In this document: positions 44,116 through 53,972 of the stretch, one piece after another | Layout of the letters: the number at the start of each line of letters is the position of its first letter | Numbering within the stretch: the first letter of the stretch is position 1 | Source: BOKV01 sp041739225 | GTDB lineage: Bacteria; Pseudomonadota; Alphaproteobacteria; Rhizobiales; Rhizobiaceae | Reading direction: 5' to 3' | DNA length: 64,000 nucleotides | NCBI GenBank assembly: GCA_041739225.1 | Contig: JBGSOG010000006.1 | Location: 58,993 to 122,992 of the forward strand | The notes under the pieces: generated by a model | What the model was told of the DNA's origin: nothing | The model's input: only the letters and a program-made list of their open reading frames with translations | Database searches by the model: none | Made by a program: the position numbers and the translations under genes

Positions 44116-44123
44116 GATCCACC

Positions 44124-44825
44124 TCAAACATGTGCGGTTTGTGTTGTCGAACGCAAGCCAGCCCGACTGCGGACGGGACGGACATCGGCGGCCTGCGCCG
44201 GATTTTGCGCAGGCTGAACGCTTTGAGTACCCGTATTTGCCGCCTGCAGTTGTGCGACAATCATGTCGGCCACTGACTTGACTTGCGGAATGCAGCGCAA
44301 AGCAGGCTGAGGCACCTTGTAATTGTATGGACGCACGTGCGGCCACAAATGAAACCACGAAAGTTTCACACCTTTGGATGCGGCAAAAACGATATCGCCA
44401 GAGCCGTCGCGTCGTTCTATCAGGTCGGCTGAAGCTATCTGGCTGAACGGCAGGTTCAGCGTTATCGATGAACCCACACCCACCCGCATGACCAGCCTGC
44501 GATTGGTAATTGTATAAAGGGTGGTTCGGCTTGCTGCCCAGGAAAACAGTTCCACGAGCCCTAGCATGATCGCGCCCAATACTGCCAAAACACCGGCGGA
44601 AAACAGGATCGCGCCGAGTGTACGACCGTCTGAATAGCCAGCAGCAATCGCCCATCCAATGAGGACCGCAAAATAGCCCGCGATCCAGTATGTTTTCATC
44701 ACATCGACCGAGATGCGATGGGTATCCGGGCGCCCCTGCCAGACGATGTGCTCACCTTGGGGCAAGCGCTCAGGAAGGCCGGGAACCGGCTCGAAATCGT
44801 GTTGGCGGATGACCGAGAGGCTCAT
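44124..44825 (-). CDS. puhB: PuhB, reaction-centre assembly factor
   Basis: 233 residues, PH-like (bPH) domain membrane protein. PLPQGEHIVWQGRPD at the N-terminus, three spans between about 45 and 100, then the PH-like block RTTLYTITNRRLVMRVG, and a Gln/Ala/Pro-rich tail. It acts in assembly of the reaction centre at the inner membrane. ATG overlaps the puhA stop (ATGA). Confidence 0.93.
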   Translation of the reverse strand: MSLSVIRQHDFEPVPGLPERLPQGEHIVWQGRPDTHRISVDVMKTYWIAGYFAVLIGWAIAAGYSDGRTLGAILFSAGVLAVLGAIMLGLVELFSWAASRTTLYTITNRRLVMRVGVGSSITLNLPFSQIASADLIERRDGSGDIVFAASKGVKLSWFHLWPHVRPYNYKVPQPALRCIPQVKSVADMIVAQLQAANTGTQSVQPAQNPAQAADVRPVRSRAGLRSTTQTAHV

Positions 44826-45595
44826 ATCAGTGGCTCCTGGCGATCTGGTGTCGCATAGAGCTGGCCGCCACCGTAATAGGCAACGACCTTCTCCTCTTCG
44901 AGCAATGTTACCGACTCTGGCGAGGCAGTTTTGGGGACGTTGGCAAACTGCGCGCCTGTGATCGCATGAACGTAGAAATGACCGTTGCGCATCAATGTAA
45001 ACGTGATCGGCAACAGCACCGTACGTGCTTTCGCGGTTTTGCCAACCGCCACTTCAAGATAGCGAATGAGATATTCCGACCGGTCAATCCAGACATCCTT
45101 GATGGTTCCGGCAACAGCGCCGTCGCAGCCAACCACTTCCATGCCGCGTGGATCCTTGTCTTCAACCGCGATGGAGAAGGTTTCGTCGCTGCGCAATGGA
45201 ACGATTTTCAAGGCTCCGGTCGCTGTAAGGTCAGGCAAGTCAGCGCGCTCCGCCCACGAACCTGGTCCAACGCCGGCAAGCATGGGGTCGCCAACCGGGG
45301 CATAAGGTGAGCCTGAGCCGCCCGGCACTTGCTCTGCTTTGTGCTTGCGCGTGTCGCGCTTGCCATCGGGAACATTGACCGAACCGCGGCCATGCGGCAG
45401 CAGGAAAGTCTTTGCAGCGGGGACGAAAAGCCATGGATCACGGCTGTAGGCGCCAGTGGTGTCGCTTTCCAGAGGATAACCTTCGCGACGATCCTCCTGG
45501 CGAATGTACCAGATCAGCAGGGCGAAGAAGACCCAGAACGCATAAAGGGTTATCTGCGCGACATCGATATATTGGGTAATGGCTCCGGTTTCCAT
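44822..45595 (-). CDS. puhA: Photosynthetic reaction centre H subunit
   Basis: 257 residues. One N-terminal span (ITLYAFWVFFALLIWYIRQEDRREGYPLE) and a cytoplasmic PRC-barrel domain with VGCDGAVAGTIKDVWIDRSEYLIRYLEV. It caps the L/M core and guides proton delivery to QB. It is 21 nt after lhaA. Confidence 0.96.
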   Translation of the reverse strand: METGAITQYIDVAQITLYAFWVFFALLIWYIRQEDRREGYPLESDTTGAYSRDPWLFVPAAKTFLLPHGRGSVNVPDGKRDTRKHKAEQVPGGSGSPYAPVGDPMLAGVGPGSWAERADLPDLTATGALKIVPLRSDETFSIAVEDKDPRGMEVVGCDGAVAGTIKDVWIDRSEYLIRYLEVAVGKTAKARTVLLPITFTLMRNGHFYVHAITGAQFANVPKTASPESVTLLEEEKVVAYYGGGQLYATPDRQEPLI

Positions 45596-45616
45596 ATTTG
45601 TCTCCTTCCGGCTGGC

Positions 45617-47059
45617 TCAGCAGGGCAATTCGGCAAGGCCGATCTGCCTGTTTGGGTTACGGACCGGTTTGCCGGATCTTCCGACTAGCGGCCCAAGGGC
45701 AATGAGGCTGACAAAAAGCAGCCCTATTTCGAGGTGGTAAACTGCCATGTAGCCGGTGGCCGGCGTTTGCAGTGCAACGCCCAGCGCTCCGGTTTGCGCG
45801 ATGCTGCCGATGACGTCGCGCATCGCGCCGCCTGCAGCCAAAGCCAAGCCGATGGATGTCGCCTGCACCGCGCTCCATGCGCCAATGGCCAGGCCACTGT
45901 CGCTGGTATCCGCAATGTCCATCGCAGCGAGCATGGTGCCAACGGCGAACATGCCGCCGCCGGTACCGATCAAAAACGCCCCTGCGCGCAGCAGCAAAGT
46001 TGACTGCAATGGTGCGGCAAACACCAGTGCCGAAAATGCAAAAACACCTATCAGTGCGCCATAGGCTGCAACCCGGTAAAGATTGGCGCCTTTTTCCAAA
46101 ACCCGTGCTGCCCAGGCAAATCCGAAGAGCGCGCCTGTTGCCCAAAGAGCAGTCAGCAAGGTCGTTTGCGCGACAGTCATGTCGAGGATTTCACCGCCAA
46201 AGGGTTCCAGCAACACGTCCTGCATCGAGAATGCTGCCGAGCCGAGCGCGACGGCCACCAACAGGCGCAGCGCGCGCGGATCAGAACGATATTCGGCAAT
46301 CGCCTCCATGAAGGAGGGTGCGGCCCGGTCATGCCGGGTGCGTGACGGGTCGCGAACCTCTTGTTTCCACATGGCGATCACATTGCCAAACAAGGTTACA
46401 ACGGCTGCGCCTTGTATGACCTGGATCAGCCGCATCGGGCTGAAATCGGCCAGCAGGAAACTGAATACCAAAGAAGCCAGTACCATGCCGATCAACAGCG
46501 TCACATAGAACAGCGCCACAACACGCGGCCGCTTGGCGGGTTCGGCAAGATCAGTGGCAAGCGCCAGCCCTGCGGTTTGCGCCATATGCATCCCGGTTCC
46601 GGTGAGCAGAAATGCAAGTGCTGCGCCCACCGGTCCGGCCCATGTCGGACCGGTCGTCTGCGACTGCAACAACAGCAGCGCAAATGGCATGATCGCCAAC
46701 CCGCCGAACTGCAGGAGCGTGCCAAGCCAGATGTAAGGAACCCGCCGCCAGCCAAGGACAGAACGATAGGTGTCTGACCGGTAACCGATGAGGACGCGGA
46801 AAGGTGCTGCCAGCACTGGTATTGCCACCATCAATGCGACAAGGCTCGTGGGTACACCCAGCTCAAGGATCATCACGCGGTTGAGCGTGCCAGTCAGTAG
46901 AACCACCGCCATTCCGGCGGTAATCTGGAACAGCGCAAGTCGCAACAAACGCGCCAGCGGCAGACCTTCCGACGCGGCATCGGCAAACGGCAGATAGCGT
47001 GCGCCGGCACCACGCCAGAACTGCGCAAAATCAGGCCGCTTGACCTTGAGTGCGATCAT
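45617..47059 (-). CDS. lhaA: LhaA, LH1 assembly protein (PucC/BCD family)
   Basis: 480 residues, about 12 membrane spans, major-facilitator-like fold. LLRLALFQITAGMAVVLLTG, FRVLIGYRSDTYRSVLGWRRVPY and DVLLEPFGGEILDM are diagnostic of the bacteriochlorophyll delivery (BCD) family. It likely hands bacteriochlorophyll to LH1 polypeptides. ATG 47059 overlaps the bchM stop (ATGA). A paralogue is encoded at 59461. Confidence 0.94.
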   Translation of the reverse strand: MIALKVKRPDFAQFWRGAGARYLPFADAASEGLPLARLLRLALFQITAGMAVVLLTGTLNRVMILELGVPTSLVALMVAIPVLAAPFRVLIGYRSDTYRSVLGWRRVPYIWLGTLLQFGGLAIMPFALLLLQSQTTGPTWAGPVGAALAFLLTGTGMHMAQTAGLALATDLAEPAKRPRVVALFYVTLLIGMVLASLVFSFLLADFSPMRLIQVIQGAAVVTLFGNVIAMWKQEVRDPSRTRHDRAAPSFMEAIAEYRSDPRALRLLVAVALGSAAFSMQDVLLEPFGGEILDMTVAQTTLLTALWATGALFGFAWAARVLEKGANLYRVAAYGALIGVFAFSALVFAAPLQSTLLLRAGAFLIGTGGGMFAVGTMLAAMDIADTSDSGLAIGAWSAVQATSIGLALAAGGAMRDVIGSIAQTGALGVALQTPATGYMAVYHLEIGLLFVSLIALGPLVGRSGKPVRNPNRQIGLAELPC

Positions 47060-47757
47060 CGGCGAACGACCTCCAGTGCCTGTGAAATGTAAAAACCGCC
47101 GGAAACGCGATGGGTTCGGCCCGTCGACCAACCCGCCAGACCCTCCTGCCCTGCCATCAGCCGCTCCAAAGCGCCCAATGAAACCGGCTCTATAGACGGT
47201 GCGCGGTCGCCACGCGGAAACAGCCTGCCGACAGACCAGAAAGCAGTCAGAAATGCAGTGCGTGGCGGAAACGTGAAGACGATCTTCCGGTTGGTGCGAC
47301 CGGCGAGGTTTGCCAACGCGGCGACACCATCTTTTGGCTGGTAATGTATGAGCGAATCCATCGCCACAACCGCATCAAACCTCCCCAGATCAGGGGAAAG
47401 CATGTCGCCGGAGAGCAGGCGGATTTTGCCGGGGCCTTCAATGCGTGGCAAATGCGCAGTGGCATAGGAAACAATTCCAGGCGAAAGATCGATGCCGGTA
47501 ACATCAGCTCCGCGTCTGGCAAGTTCGACCGACATTGCGCCGGCACCACAGCCAGCGTCGAGAATGCGCCAGCCTTCCAGGTTTTCCGGCAACATCGACA
47601 ACATGGTTGCCCGCATGCGGTCGCGGCCGGCACGCACCGTGGCACGTACGCGCCCGAGCGGTTCGTTGGTGGCAAAGCGCTGCCAAGCGCTCAGTGCCGT
47701 GCGGTCAAAATAGACCGCCACTTCATCCCGCCGTTTAATGTAGCTGTGCGCGTTCAT
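47056..47757 (-). CDS. bchM: Mg-protoporphyrin IX O-methyltransferase
   Basis: 233 residues, SAM-dependent methyltransferase. The SAM motif is ILDAGCGAGAMSVELARRG, followed by GIDLSPGIV and FDAVVAMDSLIHY. It methylates the C13 propionate, making the AcsF substrate. It starts 11 nt after bchL and is coupled to lhaA. Confidence 0.95.
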   Translation of the reverse strand: MNAHSYIKRRDEVAVYFDRTALSAWQRFATNEPLGRVRATVRAGRDRMRATMLSMLPENLEGWRILDAGCGAGAMSVELARRGADVTGIDLSPGIVSYATAHLPRIEGPGKIRLLSGDMLSPDLGRFDAVVAMDSLIHYQPKDGVAALANLAGRTNRKIVFTFPPRTAFLTAFWSVGRLFPRGDRAPSIEPVSLGALERLMAGQEGLAGWSTGRTHRVSGGFYISQALEVVRR

Positions 47758-47768
47758 CGCGTCGGGTC

Positions 47769-48692
47769 CTATTCAAAGCCGAGGAAATTGAAGATGTCGC
47801 GATCCTTCATCGGGGTCGCGTCGCAGGGCTCGGGATTTCCCAAAAGCGATTCAGCCAGTTGCAGATATTCTTTGCGAATACCGTCGAGTTCGGGCGTATC
47901 GCCCATTTCAAACAGCGTGCATTTTTTCAGCCGGCTCAGACGGACATGGTCGCTGTCGGGCACATGTGCCAGGCGCTTGAGGCCGATGGCGGCAATGAAG
48001 CGGTCTATCTGGTCGGTTTCACGTGACCGGTTGGCAATCACGCCGCCAAGGCGCACTTCATAGTTTTTTGACTTGGCCTTGATTGCAGCCACGATGCGGT
48101 TCATCGCAAAAATGCTGTCAAAATCATTGGCGGCAACAATCAGTGCGCGTTCGGCATGTTGCAAAGGCGAGGCGAAACCGCCGCAAACCACGTCGCCCAA
48201 CACATCGAAAATGACAATATCGGTGTCGTCGAGCAGATGGTGCTCCTTGAGCAGCTTCACCGTCTGGCCAACAACATAGCCACCACAGCCTGTGCCTGCC
48301 GGTGGCCCGCCCGCTTCGACGCAGCGCACACCGTTGTAGCCTTCGAACACGAAGTCTTCGGTGCGCAATTCTTCGGGATGAAAATCGACGCTTTCCAGCA
48401 CATCAATCACTGTGGGGATCAGCGACTTGGTCAGGGTAAAGGTCGAGTCGTGCTTGGGGTCGCAACCAATCTGCAGGACCCGCTGTCCAAGCTTGGAAAA
48501 GGCAACCGACAGATTGGAAGACGTGGTCGACTTGCCAATGCCGCCCTTGCCATAAACCGCGAAAACCTTCGCGCCGCCGGAGGCAAGCTGCGCGTCCAGA
48601 TGCACCTGCACCGAACCTTCGCCGTCCTCTCCGCGGGCTGCTGCTGCCCTTGTTTCGAGTGCGATTGTCTTTGGATGGGTGTAGATGTTCAT
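47769..48692 (-). CDS. bchL: Light-independent protochlorophyllide reductase iron protein
   Basis: 307 residues, NifH-like. P-loop GKGGIGKST (48-56), GCDPKHDSTFTLT, and the intersubunit [4Fe-4S] ligands Cys136 in GTGCGGYVVG and Cys170 in DVVCGGFAS. It powers BchNB for dark reduction of ring D. Its ATG overlaps the bchH stop (ATGA). Confidence 0.97.
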   Translation of the reverse strand: MNIYTHPKTIALETRAAAARGEDGEGSVQVHLDAQLASGGAKVFAVYGKGGIGKSTTSSNLSVAFSKLGQRVLQIGCDPKHDSTFTLTKSLIPTVIDVLESVDFHPEELRTEDFVFEGYNGVRCVEAGGPPAGTGCGGYVVGQTVKLLKEHHLLDDTDIVIFDVLGDVVCGGFASPLQHAERALIVAANDFDSIFAMNRIVAAIKAKSKNYEVRLGGVIANRSRETDQIDRFIAAIGLKRLAHVPDSDHVRLSRLKKCTLFEMGDTPELDGIRKEYLQLAESLLGNPEPCDATPMKDRDIFNFLGFE

Positions 48693-51600
48693 GCGGCGGC
48701 CTCCACCTTGATACCTTCGACACGGTCTTCGAGTTCCTCGCCTGCATTGCGCAAGGCTTGCAGGGTTTCCTCGTCAGCCGTCCAGTAATTGCGTTCAACA
48801 GCCTCGATCAGGCGGTTTGCCAGTTTGGAACTTGCATGCGGGTTGAGCTGCGACATGCGCTCCCGCATTGCCGGATCGAGGACAAAAGTCTCCGTGAGGT
48901 TGCGGTAAACCCATGGAGCGACCTGCCCCGTGGTTGCCGACCATCCGACCGTGTTGCGGACGTGCTCCTCGATCTGGCGCACGCCTTCATATCCGTGGTT
49001 GAGCATGCCCTCGTACCATTTGGGATTGAGCATCCGGGTACGGGTTTCCAGCGCCACCTGTTCACCCAGTGTGCGCACAGTTCCTTCGCTACGTGTTTGG
49101 TCGCCGATGTAAACCGGCACAGTCTTGCCACTCGCGCGTTTCACGGCGCGGCTGATGCCACCCAACGTGTCAAAATACTGGTCAAGCGAGGTTACACCAA
49201 CCTCGACCGATTCAAGGTTTTGGTAGGTCAACTCGACGCCGGCAAGGATGTTCTTCAACAGTGTTGCCTGCTGCATCGGCTCGCCCTTGCGGTCAAAGGC
49301 AAAGCACTTGCGGCGGGTGTAGGTTTCGGCCAACTCGTCCTCGTCGTCCCAGGCGCCATTTTCGATCAAATGGTTGACGTTGGAACCGTAGGCGCCGTCT
49401 GCATTCGAAAACACCCGGAGCGCTGCAGTCTCAAGGTCGCAACCATGCAACGCCTGATATTCAAGGGCATTTTTCCGCACGAAATTCATTTCAAGCGGCT
49501 CATCGGCGCTTGCTGCGATGAACGCTGCTTCCGCCAGCAGTTTGGTCTGCAAGGGCAACAGGTCACGGAAAATGCCGGACAAGGTCATGACCACATCGAT
49601 GCGAGGGCGACCGAGTTCGGCAAGCGGCGTCAATACGGCACCAACCAGGCGGCCGTAGCCGTCGAACCGTGGTGCTGCACCCATCAGCGCCAGCGCCTGA
49701 CCGATCGGGCCACCTTCGTTCTTGATGTTGTCGGCACCCCAGAGCACCACGGCCACGCTTTGTGGCAGACGGTTTCCGTCGGCCATGTGCCGGTCAAGAA
49801 TGCGTTTGGCTTGCCGTGCACCATCGGCAAGTGCAAATGCGCTGGGGATGCGGAACGGATCAAAGCCGTGCAAATTGCGACCGGTTGGCAATACTGCTGG
49901 CGTGCGAAGCACATCGCCGCCTTGTGCGGGGGCAATGAACCGGCCATCCAATGCCCGAAGGATCGCAGTGATTTCATGTTCACGGGCCAGCAAACCGTCG
50001 AACTTGGCAAGCTCCTGGAACATTGCTGTCATGGCAACCTGATCGCCGCCGATCATTTGCGCCGACTTCAAGGCGGTCTCGCCGTTTACCAAAGCTTCAA
50101 CCGCTGCCCGCTCGGGACGCACGCCATGCGATGCATCGGCGATGGAAAGCAGCATGTCGATGCGCTCTTCTGCCGACAGTCCGACTCCAACCACATGCAG
50201 GCCGTGCGGGATCAGCGTGTATTCAAGTTCCAGCACTGCGGTCGAAAGCTCGCGGACGCAGGCTTCGCAATCGCCTTCCCAAGCCGGAACGGCGGGCACC
50301 AGATCGAGGGCGGCAGCTTGCGTCTGGATCAACTTGGCCAGTTCGGCCTTTTCACCGTCGGCCTGCGGAACAATCGAACGCCAGCGCTCCAGGGCAACCT
50401 TCAAATCCAGAAGGCCGCGATAAAGACCGGCATGGGCAATTGGTGGCGTGAGATAGCTGATCAAAGTTGCCGCCGAGCGCCGTTTTGCAATTGCGCCTTC
50501 GGAGGGGTTGTTGGACGCATACAGATAGATGTTTGGCAAATCACCAATCAGCCTGTCGGGCCAGGAGGAGCCGGACATGCCCATCTGCTTGCCGGGCATG
50601 AATTCCAGTGCGCCGTGCGTGCCGAAATGAAGCGCGGCATGGGCTCCGAAATCTTCGCGTATCCAACGGTAAAATGCCGAGAATGCGTGTGTCGGCGCGA
50701 AACCCTTTTCAAACAGAAGGCGCATGGGGTCGCCTTCATAGCCAAAGGCTGGCTGGATGCCGACAAAAACATTGCCGAAGCGCTCGCCCAAAACCTGGAT
50801 GGAAGAACCGTCGCTTTGCTGGCGTCCGGGCGCATGGCCCCATTGCGCTTCGATTTCGTTCAGATAGCGCTCACGCCGAACATGGTCATTTGCCGGAATT
50901 CGGGCATGTACATTGGCGTGCGAGCCATAACGCGAAGAATTGCCATTGATGATGCTCTCGCGCAATTGCGCAACGCTTGCCGGAAGATCGACCTTGTAGC
51001 CCTCCTCGCGCATTGCCTTGAGGATGTGGAACAGCGACTCGAATACCGAAAGATATGCCGCGGTGCCGGTGTTGCCGGCATTTGGCGGAAAATTGAAAAG
51101 TACAATGGCCACCTTTCGGTCGGCTTTCTTCGTCCGGCGCATGTCGACAAGTTTGGCGACACGTGCCGCCAGCATCTCCGCCCGGTCCGGACAGACATGC
51201 ATGCTGCGCTCGGCATCGACCGATGCAAACGAGCAGCCCCTGTTACAACCCTGGCAGGGTGCCGCGCCCGGCTCGACACGACCGCCAAAAACGGTTGGTC
51301 CGGTGGCGCCGTCAAGCTCGGGAATCGCAACCATGATCGCGCCTTCCACCGGAAGCAGGCCGCGCTCGGAGGCACCCCATTCCTGCAAGGTCTGAAACTC
51401 GACCGGATGGGCGGCAATGTAGGGAACATCGAGGCGGGCAAGGACTTCGCCCGCAGCCTTGGCATCGTTGTAGGCAGGCCCGCCAACCAGCGAAAAGCCG
51501 GTGAGTGAAACCATGGCATCAACCACGGTTTTGCCATTGTGCTCAAAGTACTGTTCAATTGCCGGACGCGCATCAAGGCCGGAAGCAAAAGCCGGAATGA

Positions 51601-52447
51601 CCTTGAAGCCGCGGTCTTCTATTGCAGCGATCACGCCGTCATAGTGAGCGGTGTTTCCAGCGAGCAGATAAGAACGCATGACCAGCAAACCGACGGTTCC
51701 GCGATCAGTGGCCTTGCCCTTTGGCAGCGAAGACGGGTTCTCGGCGATGCGACCTGAAATCGCCGGGTGATAAATTCCGGTTTCGGGATAGTCCACCGGG
51801 GCAGCAGCAGCCACTTTGCCACGCAACATACGCCGGTCGCCGTCGGCGTAGCGGTCAACAAGAAAGCGTACCAGATTGACGACGTTTTCCTGCGACCCGG
51901 CAAGCCAGTATTGCATCGTCAGGAAGTAAGCTCGCACATCCTGTGCAGTCCCCGGAATGAAGCGCAGGATCTGCGGCAGGCGGCGCAGCATCTTCATCTG
52001 CTTGGCACCTGGGTTGCCCTTGGTGTTGCCGCGCAGTTTTTTCAAAAGGCTGGTAGCCAGGCTTTGCGGCCCACCCATCTTGTAGGAGCCCATTCGGGTG
52101 AGCTTGGAGACTTCCGGCGCCGACATGATGGCAATCATCGCGTCACAGGTGTCGCGGCGGGCCTGCAGCGCCGGCAGAACTGCCGAAATCTGGTCATCAA
52201 GGAACAACATCGCCGCGACTATGATGTCACCGGTTTCGATATCGGATATGCAGCGCTTCAGCGCGCCGTCTGCTTCACCCTTGGCGCTGCCCCAGTCGGC
52301 GGCTGCGTGAATTGCGAACGACAGTCCGGGGAAATCGCGCTTCAACTCGATGCGGGCTCGAGCCACAGCCGCAGTCAGATGGTCATCCATCGTGACTATG
52401 ACAATCTTGATCGGGACCGCGTTAGCGACCGAAATGGGCTTTTGCAT
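48689..52447 (-). CDS. bchH: Magnesium chelatase subunit H
   Basis: 1252 residues, porphyrin-binding catalytic subunit of Mg chelatase, CobN-like. Recognisable blocks include IKIVIVTMDDHLTAAV at the N-terminus, LLVMRSYLLAGNTAHYDGVI, LHFGTHGALEFMPGKQMGMS and VVLWGADNIKNEGGPIGQAL. A run of three cysteines (PCQGCNRGCSF) lies in the middle. ATG 52447 overlaps bchB by 26 nt; an upstream extension to 52567 would lie inside bchB and is not supported. Confidence 0.97.
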   Translation of the reverse strand: MQKPISVANAVPIKIVIVTMDDHLTAAVARARIELKRDFPGLSFAIHAAADWGSAKGEADGALKRCISDIETGDIIVAAMLFLDDQISAVLPALQARRDTCDAMIAIMSAPEVSKLTRMGSYKMGGPQSLATSLLKKLRGNTKGNPGAKQMKMLRRLPQILRFIPGTAQDVRAYFLTMQYWLAGSQENVVNLVRFLVDRYADGDRRMLRGKVAAAAPVDYPETGIYHPAISGRIAENPSSLPKGKATDRGTVGLLVMRSYLLAGNTAHYDGVIAAIEDRGFKVIPAFASGLDARPAIEQYFEHNGKTVVDAMVSLTGFSLVGGPAYNDAKAAGEVLARLDVPYIAAHPVEFQTLQEWGASERGLLPVEGAIMVAIPELDGATGPTVFGGRVEPGAAPCQGCNRGCSFASVDAERSMHVCPDRAEMLAARVAKLVDMRRTKKADRKVAIVLFNFPPNAGNTGTAAYLSVFESLFHILKAMREEGYKVDLPASVAQLRESIINGNSSRYGSHANVHARIPANDHVRRERYLNEIEAQWGHAPGRQQSDGSSIQVLGERFGNVFVGIQPAFGYEGDPMRLLFEKGFAPTHAFSAFYRWIREDFGAHAALHFGTHGALEFMPGKQMGMSGSSWPDRLIGDLPNIYLYASNNPSEGAIAKRRSAATLISYLTPPIAHAGLYRGLLDLKVALERWRSIVPQADGEKAELAKLIQTQAAALDLVPAVPAWEGDCEACVRELSTAVLELEYTLIPHGLHVVGVGLSAEERIDMLLSIADASHGVRPERAAVEALVNGETALKSAQMIGGDQVAMTAMFQELAKFDGLLAREHEITAILRALDGRFIAPAQGGDVLRTPAVLPTGRNLHGFDPFRIPSAFALADGARQAKRILDRHMADGNRLPQSVAVVLWGADNIKNEGGPIGQALALMGAAPRFDGYGRLVGAVLTPLAELGRPRIDVVMTLSGIFRDLLPLQTKLLAEAAFIAASADEPLEMNFVRKNALEYQALHGCDLETAALRVFSNADGAYGSNVNHLIENGAWDDEDELAETYTRRKCFAFDRKGEPMQQATLLKNILAGVELTYQNLESVEVGVTSLDQYFDTLGGISRAVKRASGKTVPVYIGDQTRSEGTVRTLGEQVALETRTRMLNPKWYEGMLNHGYEGVRQIEEHVRNTVGWSATTGQVAPWVYRNLTETFVLDPAMRERMSQLNPHASSKLANRLIEAVERNYWTADEETLQALRNAGEELEDRVEGIKVEAAA

Positions 52448-53969
52448 CGTACAATGTCTCGACGGTGATGGCGTTGAGGCCACGCTCGGCAGCGAAATTC
52501 TCGGTGTTGCGTCGTGCTTTGCCCCGCACGAAAAAGGGTATGCGCTTGAGTTCGCGTTCCGCTTCAAAAGTCCACGAGGCCACCACCGGACCCGATGGCT
52601 GTGGTGCCTCTTCGCTGACCGGCTCTATTTGTTTTTCCGGACGGCCGTGGCCTGACAAATGGGAAGGGGCGGAAGCATCGTTGAATTCGAAATCGTCGCG
52701 GAACATGTTGAGCAGGTGTTCTTCCAGCCCCATCATCAGCGGGTGGACCCAGCTGTCGAAAATCACGTTCGCGCCTTCAAAGCCCATTTGCGGAGAATAA
52801 CGTGCGGGGAAGTCCTGCACGTGAACCGGCGAGGAAATCACCGCGCAAGGTACCCGCAGCCGCTTTGCAGTGTGGCGTTCCATCTGGGTGCCAAGCACCA
52901 GCTCGGGCTCGGCCTTGGCGATTGCATCTTCGACTTCAAGATGGTCGTCAGAGATAAGGGGCTCTACGCCATATTTTTCTGCGGCAGCGCGCACATCCCG
53001 GGCAAACTCACGCGAGTATGTGCCAAGGCCGCAGACCTTGAAGCCGAGCTCCTCGCTAGCGATGCGCGCAGCAGCAACCGCATGGGTGGCGTCACCGAAA
53101 ATGAAAACCCGCTTGCCGGTCAGATAGTTTGAATCGATCGAGCGCGAGTACCAGGAGAGCCGTTCTTCGCAATAGCGCAAAGAGGCCGCAGGATCGAGAC
53201 CGGCAAGGGCTGCAACTTCGGCAATGAATTCGCGCGTCGCGCCAGCGCCAATGGGAACGGTCGTGACCATTTCCTGGCCATGTTCGCGCTTGAGCCAGCG
53301 AGCAGCGGTGTCGGCAATTTCAGGATAGAGGACGATGTTGAACCCGGCTTGCGGCAAGCGGGCAAGATCGGCAGGTGTAGCACCCAGCGGGGCCACGACA
53401 TTCACTTCAACACCCATGGCGCCAAGCAGGCGGGAAATTTCTTCAATGTCGTCGCGGTTGCGAAAGCCAAGCGAAGTTGGCCCAAGAATGTTGCAGCGAC
53501 GGCTCATGGCCGCGTCGCGCTCAATCTTCTGGTGGGCGAATGCCCGCACCAACCGGTAGAAAGTTTCCGCCGCGCCCCAGTTTTCCTTTTTTTGGTAGGA
53601 AGGAAGTTCAAGCGGCACGACCGGGATGTCGAGGCCGAGTGTCTTAGCCAATCCACCTGGATCGTCCTGGATGAGTTCAGCCGTACACGATGCACCTACG
53701 ATGATGGCTTGCGGGCGGAAGCGCTCCACTGCATTGCGGCAGGCTGTCTTGAACACTTCGGCCGTGTCCGATCCGAGATCGCGCGCCTTGAAGGTTGTGT
53801 ATGTGACAGGAGGGCGGGTCTTGCGCCGCTCGATCATCGTAAACAGCAGGTCTGCATAAGTGTCGCCCTGCGGCGCATGCAACACGTAATGCAAACCTTC
53901 CATGGAAGCTGCAATGCGCATGGCTCCCACATGTGGCGGTCCTTCATAGGTCCAGACGGTGAGTTGCAT
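52422..53969 (-). CDS. bchB: Light-independent protochlorophyllide reductase subunit B
   Basis: 515 residues, NifK-like. MQLTVWTYEGPPHVGAMRIA is the family opening, with the cluster Asp/Cys region VGASCTAELIQDDPGG; GDATHAVAAARIASEELGF and PQMGFEGANVIFDSWVHPL follow. The C-terminal domain RIPFFVRGKARRNTENFA matches the PCP-reductase helix. It works with BchN and BchL. It lies 3 nt after bchN. Confidence 0.97.
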   Translation of the reverse strand: MQLTVWTYEGPPHVGAMRIAASMEGLHYVLHAPQGDTYADLLFTMIERRKTRPPVTYTTFKARDLGSDTAEVFKTACRNAVERFRPQAIIVGASCTAELIQDDPGGLAKTLGLDIPVVPLELPSYQKKENWGAAETFYRLVRAFAHQKIERDAAMSRRCNILGPTSLGFRNRDDIEEISRLLGAMGVEVNVVAPLGATPADLARLPQAGFNIVLYPEIADTAARWLKREHGQEMVTTVPIGAGATREFIAEVAALAGLDPAASLRYCEERLSWYSRSIDSNYLTGKRVFIFGDATHAVAAARIASEELGFKVCGLGTYSREFARDVRAAAEKYGVEPLISDDHLEVEDAIAKAEPELVLGTQMERHTAKRLRVPCAVISSPVHVQDFPARYSPQMGFEGANVIFDSWVHPLMMGLEEHLLNMFRDDFEFNDASAPSHLSGHGRPEKQIEPVSEEAPQPSGPVVASWTFEAERELKRIPFFVRGKARRNTENFAAERGLNAITVETLYDAKAHFGR

Positions 53970-53972
53970 GGC

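Noticed and set aside
48650..51508. A 952-codon open frame on the plus strand, antisense to bchH
   Set aside because: It is the mirror of a long coding gene with biased third positions; the product has no recognisable domain and bchH itself is beyond doubt.
52448..52567. Forty-residue N-terminal extension of BchH
   Set aside because: It lies wholly inside bchB and shows no conserved residues; ATG 52447 gives the normal start.
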